Shown here: positions 8,389 to 16,529 of the stretch, piece by piece | How positions within the stretch are numbered: the first letter of the stretch is position 1 | How the letters are laid out: the number at the start of each line of letters is the position of its first letter | Source of the DNA: Emticicia aquatilis | GTDB lineage: Bacteria; Bacteroidota; Bacteroidia; Cytophagales; Spirosomataceae | Assembly: GCF_014644295.1 (NCBI RefSeq) | Contig: NZ_BMKK01000004.1 | Location: forward strand, 186,001-250,000 | Reading direction: 5' to 3' | Length of the DNA stretch: 64,000 nucleotides | Position numbers and translations under genes: made by a program | The notes under the pieces: model-generated | What the model saw: only the letters and a program-made list of their open reading frames with translations | Told to the model about the DNA's origin: nothing | Databases searched by the model: none

Positions 8389-9180
8389 CTACTTCCAATA
8401 ACGTTGAATTTCGACCAGTAGTTCCGCATGAACGGCAGAGCCTACTACCACATCTCCACCAAAAAGATGGTTATCTCCACCCGAAAAATCTGAGGCAAAA
8501 CCACCAGCTTCGGTCACGAGTAAAATCCCAGCTGCCATATCCCATGAGTTGAGATTATATTCATAAAAACCATCAAAATATCCGCAAGCTGTGTAGGCCA
8601 AATCAATAGCTGCTGAACCCATTCGGCGTAAACCGTGTGTTTTTTGCATCAACGATTCTAAAATTTTGAGGTATTTATCTTGGTTCTCGAATTTGTAGTA
8701 AGGAAAACCTGTTGCCAATAAACTCTCTCCTAAATGCTTGATTGGGGAAACTTTAATCTGTTGGTCATTTCTAAAAGCTCCACCACCTTTCATGGCATAA
8801 AAGACTTCGCTTGAACAAACAACATAAACAACTCCAACTAACACATCTTTTCCACGAGCGAGAGCTAAACTCACTGAATAATTGGGCAGACCATGAATAA
8901 AATTGGCTGTCCCGTCGAGTGGGTCAATAATCCAATTTAAACCATCAAGGTCTGATGAGTCGGCTGTGCCTTCTTCCGTTATGAAACCTGCTTCGGGCCA
9001 AATCTCCCGCAGACGACTCACGATTATTTTTTCGGTTTCTTTATCAACATACGAAACTACGTTGTTCACATCTTTGTACTCAACCGAATTGCGGTTAAAT
9101 TTAGCTGATTCTTGAGCAATAAATGCTCCTGCTTCTTTGGCTACTTCTACTGTTTGGTGGCAAATTTCTTGTAAATTCAT
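8389..9180 (-). CDS. suhB: inositol-1-monophosphatase family protein (SuhB-like)
   Basis: A 263-residue protein with the complete metal and phosphate site of the IMPase family: EEGT (Glu70), IDPLDGTANFIHG (Asp86, Asp89) and WDMAAGILLVTEAGG (Asp214). These enzymes hydrolyse inositol monophosphate or related sugar phosphates using Mg2+; in many bacteria SuhB also has an RNA-linked role, which cannot be judged here. The gene stands alone between the DinB-like gene and a pair of REP-like palindromes. Confidence 0.92.
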   Translation of the reverse strand: MNLQEICHQTVEVAKEAGAFIAQESAKFNRNSVEYKDVNNVVSYVDKETEKIIVSRLREIWPEAGFITEEGTADSSDLDGLNWIIDPLDGTANFIHGLPNYSVSLALARGKDVLVGVVYVVCSSEVFYAMKGGGAFRNDQQIKVSPIKHLGESLLATGFPYYKFENQDKYLKILESLMQKTHGLRRMGSAAIDLAYTACGYFDGFYEYNLNSWDMAAGILLVTEAGGFASDFSGGDNHLFGGDVVVGSAVHAELLVEIQRYWK

Positions 9181-9186
9181 ATTTTT

Positions 9187-9209
9187 GTAGGACAGGTTTG
9201 CAACCTGTC
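9187..9209 (+). repeat. REP-like palindrome, copy with GTAG foot
   Basis: GTAG followed directly by GACAGGTT, loop TGC, AACCTGTC. It faces a second copy with the same stem at 9239-9261 in opposite orientation, giving the paired inverted arrangement known from REP doublets. Confidence 0.68.
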
Positions 9210-9238
9210 TAAATAACTAAAATTAATATCGTAAAGCT

Positions 9239-9261
9239 GACAGGTTAGAAACCTGTCCAAC
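9239..9261 (-). repeat. REP-like palindrome, inverted partner
   Basis: GACAGGTT, loop AGA, AACCTGTC, followed directly by CAAC (GTTG foot on the minus strand). The stem is identical to the copy at 9191-9209; 29 bases separate them. Confidence 0.68.
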
Positions 9262-9262
9262 A

Positions 9263-10909
9263 TTACAATCCTTGAATATTTTTTCCTTTAGGGTATTTTA
9301 CGTTGTATTTTAGTAAAATTTCTTTGTTTTCGAGTGGTTGGAGTGTCAGATTCCAAGTTAGTTTTCCTGTCTCACGATTAAAATCAGCTCCTTTAGCATC
9401 TTCTAATTCTACTTCAATTCTGCTATCTTGCGAAATTGGCACTTGGTCTTCCATGACTATGCTTATTGGCTCATTTTTAGTATTGCGAAGTGTTAGTCTA
9501 TAACCAAACGACTCCCGAATATTTGAACCTACATTCTTTCTTGATTTAAATTCTTCGATGGTTTCACGTTTAGCAATAATCTTCTTATCACGTCCTAACG
9601 AAATCAATAAAGAATCTTTGGCTTCACCTCCAGCAATATCGGTTGTGCCAACGAATGTTCCTTCAAAATACACGTTAGCTGTCCCTGGTAATAAATTATA
9701 CTTTTCCCAATCAGTAATAATCGCAGTCAAGAATGCGTCTTTGTCGAATTTCGGCACAGTATAATACTTGTAAGTCGAACGCAACGAATGATTCTGAATA
9801 TCAACCATTTCAACATTTCCACCCGATGGAATGTTATAAGGAATTGAAATATCAAAGTTTACGGCTAACGTAGATTGAACAGTATTGACAAATGAAGCGG
9901 TAGTTGATACATCCGCCATTGCAACAGGTGCAGCAGCCATTTCCATTGCTTGTGGAGCTTCACCTTTCATCATCCGTGCATTTTTTGTCTGAATTACTAC
10001 TGACTCATAAATATTTACGTATTGGGCATATAATTCGGGTTTTGTACCACCTTCGGCTGGGTTTGCAGTAGAAAGTGTTAGTTTCACATTTTTCCAGTCA
10101 ATGCCTGTACTTTGATAAACATTTGCCCGATACGCCAAATCAATATTACTTTTTACGTCTTTGGCACGAATATCATACACGGGCGACCAACCCGCATTAT
10201 TGGCAATATATGTCAGATTTACTTCAACTGCTGATGATGCTTTTGCTTGCAATGTCAATTCAATTTCACCCGCAGGTTGATTCACGTTTGTGCCTTGAGA
10301 AGTAAGTTGTTGCTGAAAACGATTAACTTTATCTTGCAAATCTTTTGACTGACGAACTAATTGCATTTGTCGTGTGCCGATTTCTGTCAATTTAGTTCTA
10401 AAGAAATCTAACATTTCTTTCAAGTCTTCTGGTGTTACTCCATCTTTCTCGTTTTTGATATTTGAGTTAGCCATAAGCATATTTCGCTCGTTTTCGGCCA
10501 CTTTTACCAAAACCTCAACCACTTCTAACTCAGTTTTTGCCATTTTTAGCGAGTCTTCAAGCACACTGCGTTTTTTGTTTCCCAAATAGTTTTGCTTAAA
10601 CTTTACTCCCATAATCACAACATCGCCTTTACCACCAATTTGAATACTGTTTGGGTCGGCAGTGGTAGCAACATTTCCAATAACCATCTTGGTTGTGCCA
10701 GCTTGCACAGTTGTTTTTACACGGGCATCAATTTGAGCTCGATTCAAGAAAACAGTAATATGCTGGTTTTCGGCATCAACTTTTACTTGTCCTTGCGAGA
10801 AAATTGGAAAATGAAACCCAAAAAGTAATGCTCCGAGTCCCAAAGTTGAGTGAAGAATAGAATTTTTGGTAAAAAATAAGGTTAGTAATGATTTCAAATA
10901 GATTTTCAT
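9263..10909 (-). CDS. MuiA-family mucoidy-inhibitor-like protein (DUF4140/DUF4139)
   Basis: A 548-residue secreted protein. After a signal-like N-terminus comes a DUF4140 domain (about residues 40-140, ITVFLNRAQIDARV as first strand), a coiled segment around residues 110-215, and a DUF4139 domain to the end, with the typical NNAGWSPVYDIRA and the NPAEGGTKPEL region. The family was named for mucoidy inhibition but its biochemical role is unknown; it is probably periplasmic or on the surface. A Met/Ala-rich spacer near residues 315-335 interrupts the second domain, as is common in this family. It is a single-gene unit. Confidence 0.8.
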   Translation of the reverse strand: MKIYLKSLLTLFFTKNSILHSTLGLGALLFGFHFPIFSQGQVKVDAENQHITVFLNRAQIDARVKTTVQAGTTKMVIGNVATTADPNSIQIGGKGDVVIMGVKFKQNYLGNKKRSVLEDSLKMAKTELEVVEVLVKVAENERNMLMANSNIKNEKDGVTPEDLKEMLDFFRTKLTEIGTRQMQLVRQSKDLQDKVNRFQQQLTSQGTNVNQPAGEIELTLQAKASSAVEVNLTYIANNAGWSPVYDIRAKDVKSNIDLAYRANVYQSTGIDWKNVKLTLSTANPAEGGTKPELYAQYVNIYESVVIQTKNARMMKGEAPQAMEMAAAPVAMADVSTTASFVNTVQSTLAVNFDISIPYNIPSGGNVEMVDIQNHSLRSTYKYYTVPKFDKDAFLTAIITDWEKYNLLPGTANVYFEGTFVGTTDIAGGEAKDSLLISLGRDKKIIAKRETIEEFKSRKNVGSNIRESFGYRLTLRNTKNEPISIVMEDQVPISQDSRIEVELEDAKGADFNRETGKLTWNLTLQPLENKEILLKYNVKYPKGKNIQGL

Positions 10910-11110
10910 AATGAGAGTATGTTTGTTTTTGTAAAAACGTCAACGTAAGGGTTTATTGTGTGAATAGTTTGTTAATCTCTTCAACTGAAAGGCAATTTTA
11001 AGAAAAATTCTTTGCTTTAGCTGTAAAACCTTCATTATTTTGCTTGAAAATAATTATTGAGTAACCTTTGATTTGTTGAAAACACTCAAATTTCATGTTA
11101 CTATTCTTTC

Positions 11111-11133
11111 GGCGAACAGGATGTTCGCTCCAC
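11111..11133 (-). repeat. REP-like palindrome ahead of LDH2-type gene
   Basis: GGCGAACA, loop GGA, TGTTCGCT (outer pair G-T), followed directly by CCAC. It ends 4 bases before the ATG at 11138, in the same orientation and at nearly the same distance as the copies at 4911 and 56764. Confidence 0.65.
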
Positions 11134-11137
11134 AATT

Positions 11138-12208
11138 ATGATTAAAGAAAAAAATCTTAGACGTTTTACAGAAAATATCTTTTTGAGTATTGGTTGCCCT
11201 AAAAAAGATGCAAAATTGGCAGCTGATGTCCTAATTTCGGCCGATTTACGTGGCGTTGATTCACACGGAACTGCTCGATTGATTGGATATGTTCGACTAT
11301 TCGACCACGGGCGTTTGAACCCAAATCCCGAAATAAAAATCATTCACGAAACACCATCAACAGCCGTTATTGATGGAGATAAAGGCTTAGGACTTGTCGT
11401 TGCCCCTTATGCCATGAAAGTGGCTATCAAGAAAGCAAAACGCTATGGTTCGGGCTGGATTTCAGTACAAAATTCCAATCACTTCGGTATTGCGGGGTAT
11501 CATTCGATGTTGGCTTTGCCACATGATATGATTGGCTGGGCAATGACTAATGCAGCACCTTTGGTAGTTCCGACTTTTGCGGTAGAAAAAATGCTTGGTA
11601 CAAATCCGATTGCGGTTTCTGTTCCTGCTGGCAATCAACCACCTTTTGTGGCTGATTTTGCCTCTACGGCGGTTGCTTATGGGAAAATGGAGATTTTGCA
11701 ACGTAAAGGACTATCAGCTCCCATCGGTTGGGTACAAGATGCCAATGGAAACCCGACAGATGATGCCAATGCCGTAAAAAATGGCGGTGGCTTGCTTCCA
11801 CTCGGTGGCGACCGTGAGCATGGCAGCCATAAAGGATATGGATTAGGAGCAATTGTAGACATTTTTTCGGGCGTATTATCAGGAGCAAATTTTGGTCCTT
11901 GGGTACCACCTTTTGCAACTGCAGGTTTTCATGGAGTTGCTGCCGAACAAGTTGGCAAGGGAACTGGGCATTTCTTAGGTGCAATGCGAATTGATGGATT
12001 CAGACCAAAAGAAGAATTTAAGGCAAGTATGGATACATGGATTGAGCGTTTCAGAAATGCCAAACACATTGAAAATCAACCAGTTCTGATTCCTGGCGAC
12101 CCCGAACGTGAACTTGAAAAAGAACGCCGAGCAAATGGTATTCCGCTAAATGATAAAGTAATTGAAGATTTACAAGGGCTTGGTGATAGATTTGGCGTGA
12201 AATTCTAA
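11138..12208 (+). CDS. malate/L-lactate dehydrogenase family (LDH2/MDH2) oxidoreductase
   Basis: A 356-residue NAD(P)-dependent dehydrogenase of the LDH2/MDH2/YlbC family, which is unrelated to Rossmann-type malate dehydrogenases. Family marks: LRGVDSHGTARL (catalytic His region), NSNHFGIAGYH, and the DFASTAVAYGKMEI and HKGYGLGAIVDI segments. Known members reduce or oxidise 2-hydroxy acids such as malate, L-lactate, sulfolactate or ureidoglycolate; the substrate here cannot be chosen. A REP-like palindrome ends 4 bases ahead of the start codon, and a 16-bp bidirectional hairpin follows the stop. Confidence 0.9.
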   Translation: MIKEKNLRRFTENIFLSIGCPKKDAKLAADVLISADLRGVDSHGTARLIGYVRLFDHGRLNPNPEIKIIHETPSTAVIDGDKGLGLVVAPYAMKVAIKKAKRYGSGWISVQNSNHFGIAGYHSMLALPHDMIGWAMTNAAPLVVPTFAVEKMLGTNPIAVSVPAGNQPPFVADFASTAVAYGKMEILQRKGLSAPIGWVQDANGNPTDDANAVKNGGGLLPLGGDREHGSHKGYGLGAIVDIFSGVLSGANFGPWVPPFATAGFHGVAAEQVGKGTGHFLGAMRIDGFRPKEEFKASMDTWIERFRNAKHIENQPVLIPGDPERELEKERRANGIPLNDKVIEDLQGLGDRFGVKF

Positions 12209-12220
12209 AAATAAATTTAT

Positions 12221-12255
12221 ATGAAATGACAACTTCATAGAAGTTGTCATTTCAT
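12221..12255. terminator. bidirectional hairpin between convergent genes
   Basis: A 16-bp perfect stem (ATGAAATGACAACTTC with its complement) and a 3-base loop ATA, placed 12 bases after one stop and 5 bases before the other. There is no long T-run. The core GACAACTT also occurs in the hairpin at 22898. Confidence 0.7.
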
Positions 12256-12260
12256 AATTT

Positions 12261-13169
12261 TCACCATTTCTCATAGCCTTCCACTGGCTTAAATTTTGAT
12301 TGGGGTTCGTAATAATTCCACAACAAGGCACCTACTTTTCTCAATAATTCATAGCCTTCATTGTTTCTCGTCCATGATTCGTCTTTTTGTTTTTTTGTGA
12401 TTATGCAATAAACATACTCTCCATGTGGGGCATGGACATATACAGCCTCTGAACGAGAGCGGTTCACTGCTCCATTTTTTGTACCTACTTTTATATTCTC
12501 GGGTAATTGTGAAAGTCCCTCTCCATCCCAAAATTGTCGTCCAAGATTTCGGTACATTCTATCCGAGGCATCAGCGGTAAAAACTTTTCTTTGACGAAGC
12601 ATTGTTATCAGATTAGCCATTTCTCTTGGAGTAGTTTGTCCCCAGCCAAATTCAGTTCGGTTAGCTTCACGGCCAGGCGTGCGTGAATTTACACGAGTAT
12701 TTTTCAGCCCCAGCGAATCCATAATTGCATTTATTCGTATTCCTCCACCTGCCAATGCTTGCAACCAAAGGCTTCCTGTATTGTCGCTTACTGTACACAT
12801 CAGCATCATGACTTCATTGAGTGGCAATTTTGCACCATCTTTCAGAGAACCAACAATTCCGTCATCGTAATCGAGGGAATCTTTATAGACTATCTCTTGG
12901 TCATATTTAAGCTGTCCTTTTAAGATTTTATCGAAAGTCCCAACCATAATCGGCACTTTGACCATACTTGCAGTTGGAAAAATTGTATCGGCATTGATAG
13001 CTGCAAACTTATTGGTTTTCAAGTTTTTCACATACACACCCACAACTCCATTAAATCCAGTAAGGGTTTCTTGTAGTTTTTTTTGTAAAACTTTATCTTC
13101 TTTTTCAGTTTGGGCAAATAATGATTGATTGATAGTTAGTAAAAACAAAAAGTAGATAATCTTTTTCAT
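12261..13169 (-). CDS. serine beta-lactamase-fold hydrolase (class A-like)
   Basis: A 302-residue protein with signal peptide ending at LFA-Q. It shows the penicillin-recognising serine fold: SMVK (Ser68, Lys71) and SDN (128-130). The third element is KNG instead of KTG/KSG, and in the omega-loop region (TPGREANRTEFGWGQTTP) the general-base Glu of class A cannot be placed with the usual ExxxN spacing. It may therefore be a penicillin-binding or other serine hydrolase rather than an efficient beta-lactamase. It is periplasmic, in a single-gene unit. Confidence 0.8.
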   Translation of the reverse strand: MKKIIYFLFLLTINQSLFAQTEKEDKVLQKKLQETLTGFNGVVGVYVKNLKTNKFAAINADTIFPTASMVKVPIMVGTFDKILKGQLKYDQEIVYKDSLDYDDGIVGSLKDGAKLPLNEVMMLMCTVSDNTGSLWLQALAGGGIRINAIMDSLGLKNTRVNSRTPGREANRTEFGWGQTTPREMANLITMLRQRKVFTADASDRMYRNLGRQFWDGEGLSQLPENIKVGTKNGAVNRSRSEAVYVHAPHGEYVYCIITKKQKDESWTRNNEGYELLRKVGALLWNYYEPQSKFKPVEGYEKW

Positions 13170-13310
13170 TGATTATGAGATTAAGGATGAAGTTTTAAGT
13201 AATCCACGGTCAGTAGTTGACAAGTCAACAACAAAGTAAAACTATTTGTCTGTGTAAGAAATTGTCAATTCTACGACTTAACAAAAATAAAATTTAATCG
13301 TACAAAAGCA

Positions 13311-13338
13311 AAAAGCCATGCGATATTGCATGGCTTTT
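13311..13338 (-). terminator. rho-independent terminator of TonB-type receptor gene
   Basis: AAAAGCCATGC, 6-base loop, GCATGGCTTTT. On the minus strand a T-rich tail follows, about 40 bases after the stop at 13380. Confidence 0.85.
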
Positions 13339-13379
13339 CAAATAAAAAAATCTATTGCTGAAGTATAATTTTTCTAATA

Positions 13380-15998
13380 TTATCTCGGACGACCACCACC
13401 CGTGGTTGGTTGCTGAGTTGCAGCTCCACCATCACCTTCGCCAGCTTTAGCATCGTCATTACTTACTTTTTTCTTGCTACGGAACATACTTCCTCCGTTG
13501 AAATCCATTTTACCAAACATATAGTTGATTGAGAAACGGATACCACGGTTATAGATATTTCTTACGTTTGTAGTTTTGTAAGTCGGGTCACTTGATTCAC
13601 TTGTGATTTTAAGTGCTTTCGTAAAAGGGTTATCAAGACCGATATTGAAACTTCCTTTCTTATTTTTGAAGTCTTTTTTCACACCTAAATTATAGAAACG
13701 GAATGCTCCTTGATAGCCTTGTAATTGAATTTGGCGACTACCCATAAAACCAAATGCTTGAGCTCCCCAACCTTTAGTAAAGGTATATGAAGCATTAAAG
13801 TTTACGTTTGCATTCCAACCTTCGTTTTGAATCGCAACAACCGAGTTCTTATAAGTATTATCAGCTTGCAATACAGGAATCACGATTGTACCGCTCAACA
13901 AATTGTTTGTAATATTCGTACCTCCACCCAAACGTAAGCTTTTGGTAGGTTGTAAGTTCACGAAAATACTACCACCATAGAAGTTAGTTTTACCAATATT
14001 ATCAAACGTTGAAGTAGTGATACCTTGCTCGTTTACTGACCTTACGCTTGTGATATTATTATCAGTGAATCTTCTAAATACCGAAACATTGATTGAGTTA
14101 GCTTTGAAGAATGTACTATAATTCAACTCGAAGCTATGACTTAACTCAGGTTTCAACAATGGATTACCGTACGAAATATTCAATGGGTCTTGGTAGTTAA
14201 CAAACGGATTCAAGAACTCAAGTGAAGGGCGTTGAATTCGTTGCGTATAGCTACCTCTAACTTTATGATTTTTCGGAAAATCTTTAGAGATTGATAAACT
14301 CGGAATAACATTGTTATAAGCTGGAATCGTAATTGGTTTATCCGATGTCTGGAATTTAGCCGTAATCTCAGTTCCCTCGTAGCGTACACCAGCTTTGATA
14401 CCCCATTTCTTAGGTAAAGAAATAGTTAAAGTTGAATAAGCTGCCGCTACATCTTGGTTATAGCTAAAGTTATTCGTACGACTCGGTTGAATGATGTACT
14501 GCCCTGATTGTGTATCATAATTAAAGAAATCAAAGTTACTTGTTACATCACGGATGATATACTTCGCTCCAATTTCAAAAATATTTTTCTTGAAAGGATA
14601 GGTATAATCTAACTGGAAAGTTGTTTCGCCATTTACACCATCATTATTACTTTTACTAAATGGCAAACCCGAACGAGAGTTCGTAAAATCGGTTACTCTG
14701 TCGTTACGACCATGTTGTGCCAAAAACGCCAATTCGTGTCCTTGTTCTTTAAAAGTGCGAGTATAGTTAAAGTCAACATCGATACTCTGATTGCCACGAA
14801 TATTCTTAGAATCTTGAGTAAATTGTTGTAAGATTGTTCCAGAGATATTCTTCAATAAACTTGTTTGTAAACCCGAAGTATTGAAATTACCTAAGCCAAA
14901 TCTTGCACTCAAACTCATTGAGTTTTTAGGATTTATATCATAATCAATCGTAAGTTGTGAATTAGCAAACAAGCGTTTTACATTGTTTTCATCCGATTGT
15001 TTGAAATTTGTTTCAATACCTCTTACAGAAGAATTTCTTACAGTTGAACCATCGCTCGGCGTGTTATACGAACTATTTCCGCCGAAATTCAGAGCAACTC
15101 CCACTTTCTTCTTACGTAAGTTTACGTTTCCAAAAGCATTTGCACCACGCCAGCCTGCACCAGCATTCACAAATCCAGTTAAGCCCTGAAGATTATTTTT
15201 CTTTGTAATGATATTAATAATTCCTGCGGTTCCCTCTGCATCATACTTAGCTGATGGTGAAGTAATTACCTCAACTTGTTTAATCATATCAGCAGGAATC
15301 TGCTTGATGGCATCGGCCACATTTGTAGCCAAAATACTCGAGGGCTTATTATTAATCAAAACCTTGATATTACCACTTCCACGCATCTGAACGTTTCCAT
15401 CCATATCAACCGTTAACATCGGAACTTTACGCAATACATCTTCTGCGGTTCCACCTTTACTTGTAATATCTTTATCGGCATTATACACCAAACGGTCAAC
15501 TTTATCTTCAATTAAAGCAGCCTGACCTGTCACTGTTACCTCAGCTAAAACTTTAGTATCAGTTGCCATTAGCATGTTTCCAACATTGACTTCTTCCTTA
15601 TTGGCCTTGATTTCAACTTTGGCTAAAACTGCATTTTTATAACCAATAAACGAACCAACCACTTTGTATGTACCTTTCGCCAAGTTTTTCACCGTAAAAG
15701 CACCATTCATATCGGTCATTGCACCATCGACAACTTTATTGTTTTTGTCATATACCGCAACCGAAGCAAACTCAACAGCTTTATTAGTCGTTGAATCTAT
15801 CAATTTTCCAGAAATTTTTGCCGAACCTCTTGGAATTTCTTCTTGTGGAATTTGCTGTTGTTGCATTGGATTCATCCCTGGGAATCCGCCGCCACCCATA
15901 CGCATACCACCACCACCACCGCCGCCACCAGGAAATTGGGCGAACGTAACACTAACGCATCCTACAATTAATAATAGAAGTAAATTCAGTTTTTTCAT
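13380..15998 (-). CDS. TonB-dependent receptor / outer-membrane beta-barrel protein
   Basis: An 872-residue outer-membrane protein. Order: signal peptide (to about TFA-Q), a Gly/Met-rich linker with eight consecutive Gly, a carboxypeptidase-regulatory-like domain (about residues 57-145, GKLIDSTTNKAVEFASVAVYD), a TonB plug (about 150-270, with SPSAKYDAEGTAGIINIITKKN), and a long barrel of the PF14905 type. The last strand (FSINYMFGKMDF) is followed by a charged, low-complexity tail of about 40 residues, which is unusual for a barrel whose end normally is the insertion signal but common in this subfamily. Substrate unknown; no SusD partner is adjacent, so it is not a classic polysaccharide locus. 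Confidence 0.9.
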   Translation of the reverse strand: MKKLNLLLLLIVGCVSVTFAQFPGGGGGGGGMRMGGGGFPGMNPMQQQQIPQEEIPRGSAKISGKLIDSTTNKAVEFASVAVYDKNNKVVDGAMTDMNGAFTVKNLAKGTYKVVGSFIGYKNAVLAKVEIKANKEEVNVGNMLMATDTKVLAEVTVTGQAALIEDKVDRLVYNADKDITSKGGTAEDVLRKVPMLTVDMDGNVQMRGSGNIKVLINNKPSSILATNVADAIKQIPADMIKQVEVITSPSAKYDAEGTAGIINIITKKNNLQGLTGFVNAGAGWRGANAFGNVNLRKKKVGVALNFGGNSSYNTPSDGSTVRNSSVRGIETNFKQSDENNVKRLFANSQLTIDYDINPKNSMSLSARFGLGNFNTSGLQTSLLKNISGTILQQFTQDSKNIRGNQSIDVDFNYTRTFKEQGHELAFLAQHGRNDRVTDFTNSRSGLPFSKSNNDGVNGETTFQLDYTYPFKKNIFEIGAKYIIRDVTSNFDFFNYDTQSGQYIIQPSRTNNFSYNQDVAAAYSTLTISLPKKWGIKAGVRYEGTEITAKFQTSDKPITIPAYNNVIPSLSISKDFPKNHKVRGSYTQRIQRPSLEFLNPFVNYQDPLNISYGNPLLKPELSHSFELNYSTFFKANSINVSVFRRFTDNNITSVRSVNEQGITTSTFDNIGKTNFYGGSIFVNLQPTKSLRLGGGTNITNNLLSGTIVIPVLQADNTYKNSVVAIQNEGWNANVNFNASYTFTKGWGAQAFGFMGSRQIQLQGYQGAFRFYNLGVKKDFKNKKGSFNIGLDNPFTKALKITSESSDPTYKTTNVRNIYNRGIRFSINYMFGKMDFNGGSMFRSKKKVSNDDAKAGEGDGGAATQQPTTGGGRPR

Positions 15999-16064
15999 TT
16001 AGTTGAGTTTTAAAATAATAGCTGTAACAGCACTATGATTTTTGTCTAAAATCTTGAATAAGTA

Positions 16065-16072
16065 CAAAATTA
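16065..16072 (-). promoter_or_regulatory. putative -7 promoter element of TonB-type receptor gene
   Basis: Reads TAATTTTG on the minus strand, about 67 bases ahead of the ATG at 15998. Confidence 0.4.
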
Positions 16073-16250
16073 CTGCTTATTTACCCTTTGAGAACTAAAT
16101 ATTAGTACCAAAAGATTTAGATAATTTACAATCGCTTGAAAAGAGTAGACGAATGCCACTTAATAATAGACATGAAAAATACAAAATTGTGATGAATGGC
16201 AATTAGATGAGGAAAAATTGGGCAGAACGATAACTTTCGGAGGAGTTCAG

Positions 16251-16430
16251 TTACTTTTCAATTTGATATTTTCTGCGAGTTGGGTTAATCAAAAACTTTT
16301 TGTGCGAAGTAAAACTTTCGGGGTGCATCTGAGCAAACAGATACTTCCATTCATCAAATCTTTGTGGTTCAGATTTTTTGAATTTATCAGCATCTATCTT
16401 TTTTGTTATCAAATATTCTTCAAAAGTCAT
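16251..16430 (-). CDS. small conserved-looking protein, 59 residues
   Basis: An open frame of 59 codons on the minus strand in what otherwise looks like a 530-base gap. It begins MTFEEYLITKKIDADKFK, continues through EPQRFDEWKYLFAQMHPESF and ends in a basic segment FLINPTRRKYQIEK. The composition (regular amphipathic helices, Trp, His-Pro, basic tail) is that of a real soluble protein, and a -7 motif stands 30 bases ahead of the ATG. I do not recognise a named family; the pattern suggests a small cytosolic, possibly nucleic-acid-contacting protein. The plus-strand frame over the same bases looks non-coding. Confidence 0.65.
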   Translation of the reverse strand: MTFEEYLITKKIDADKFKKSEPQRFDEWKYLFAQMHPESFTSHKKFLINPTRRKYQIEK

Positions 16431-16459
16431 TCTTTTTCGAGAGGAAGAAAGTTTATTTG

Positions 16460-16467
16460 CAAAACTA
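16460..16467 (-). promoter_or_regulatory. putative -7 promoter element of the 59-codon gene
   Basis: Reads TAGTTTTG on the minus strand, 29 bases ahead of the ATG at 16430. Confidence 0.4.
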
Positions 16468-16529
16468 TCTACTATTTCTCAATTTTATAAAAAATATTCT
16501 ACTTTTTTCAAATTTGCCCTCATAACCCT

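Noticed and set aside
15664-16002. Plus-strand frame opposite the N-terminal part of the TonB-type receptor
   Set aside because: It is an antisense shadow of a Gly/Pro-coding stretch; its Pro-rich end is produced by the poly-Gly codons of the receptor.
16218-16490. 90-codon plus-strand frame in the gap before the glycosidase gene
   Set aside because: It is antisense to the better 59-codon minus-strand frame, has a Phe/Ser/Lys-rich composition without domain pattern, and no promoter-like element.
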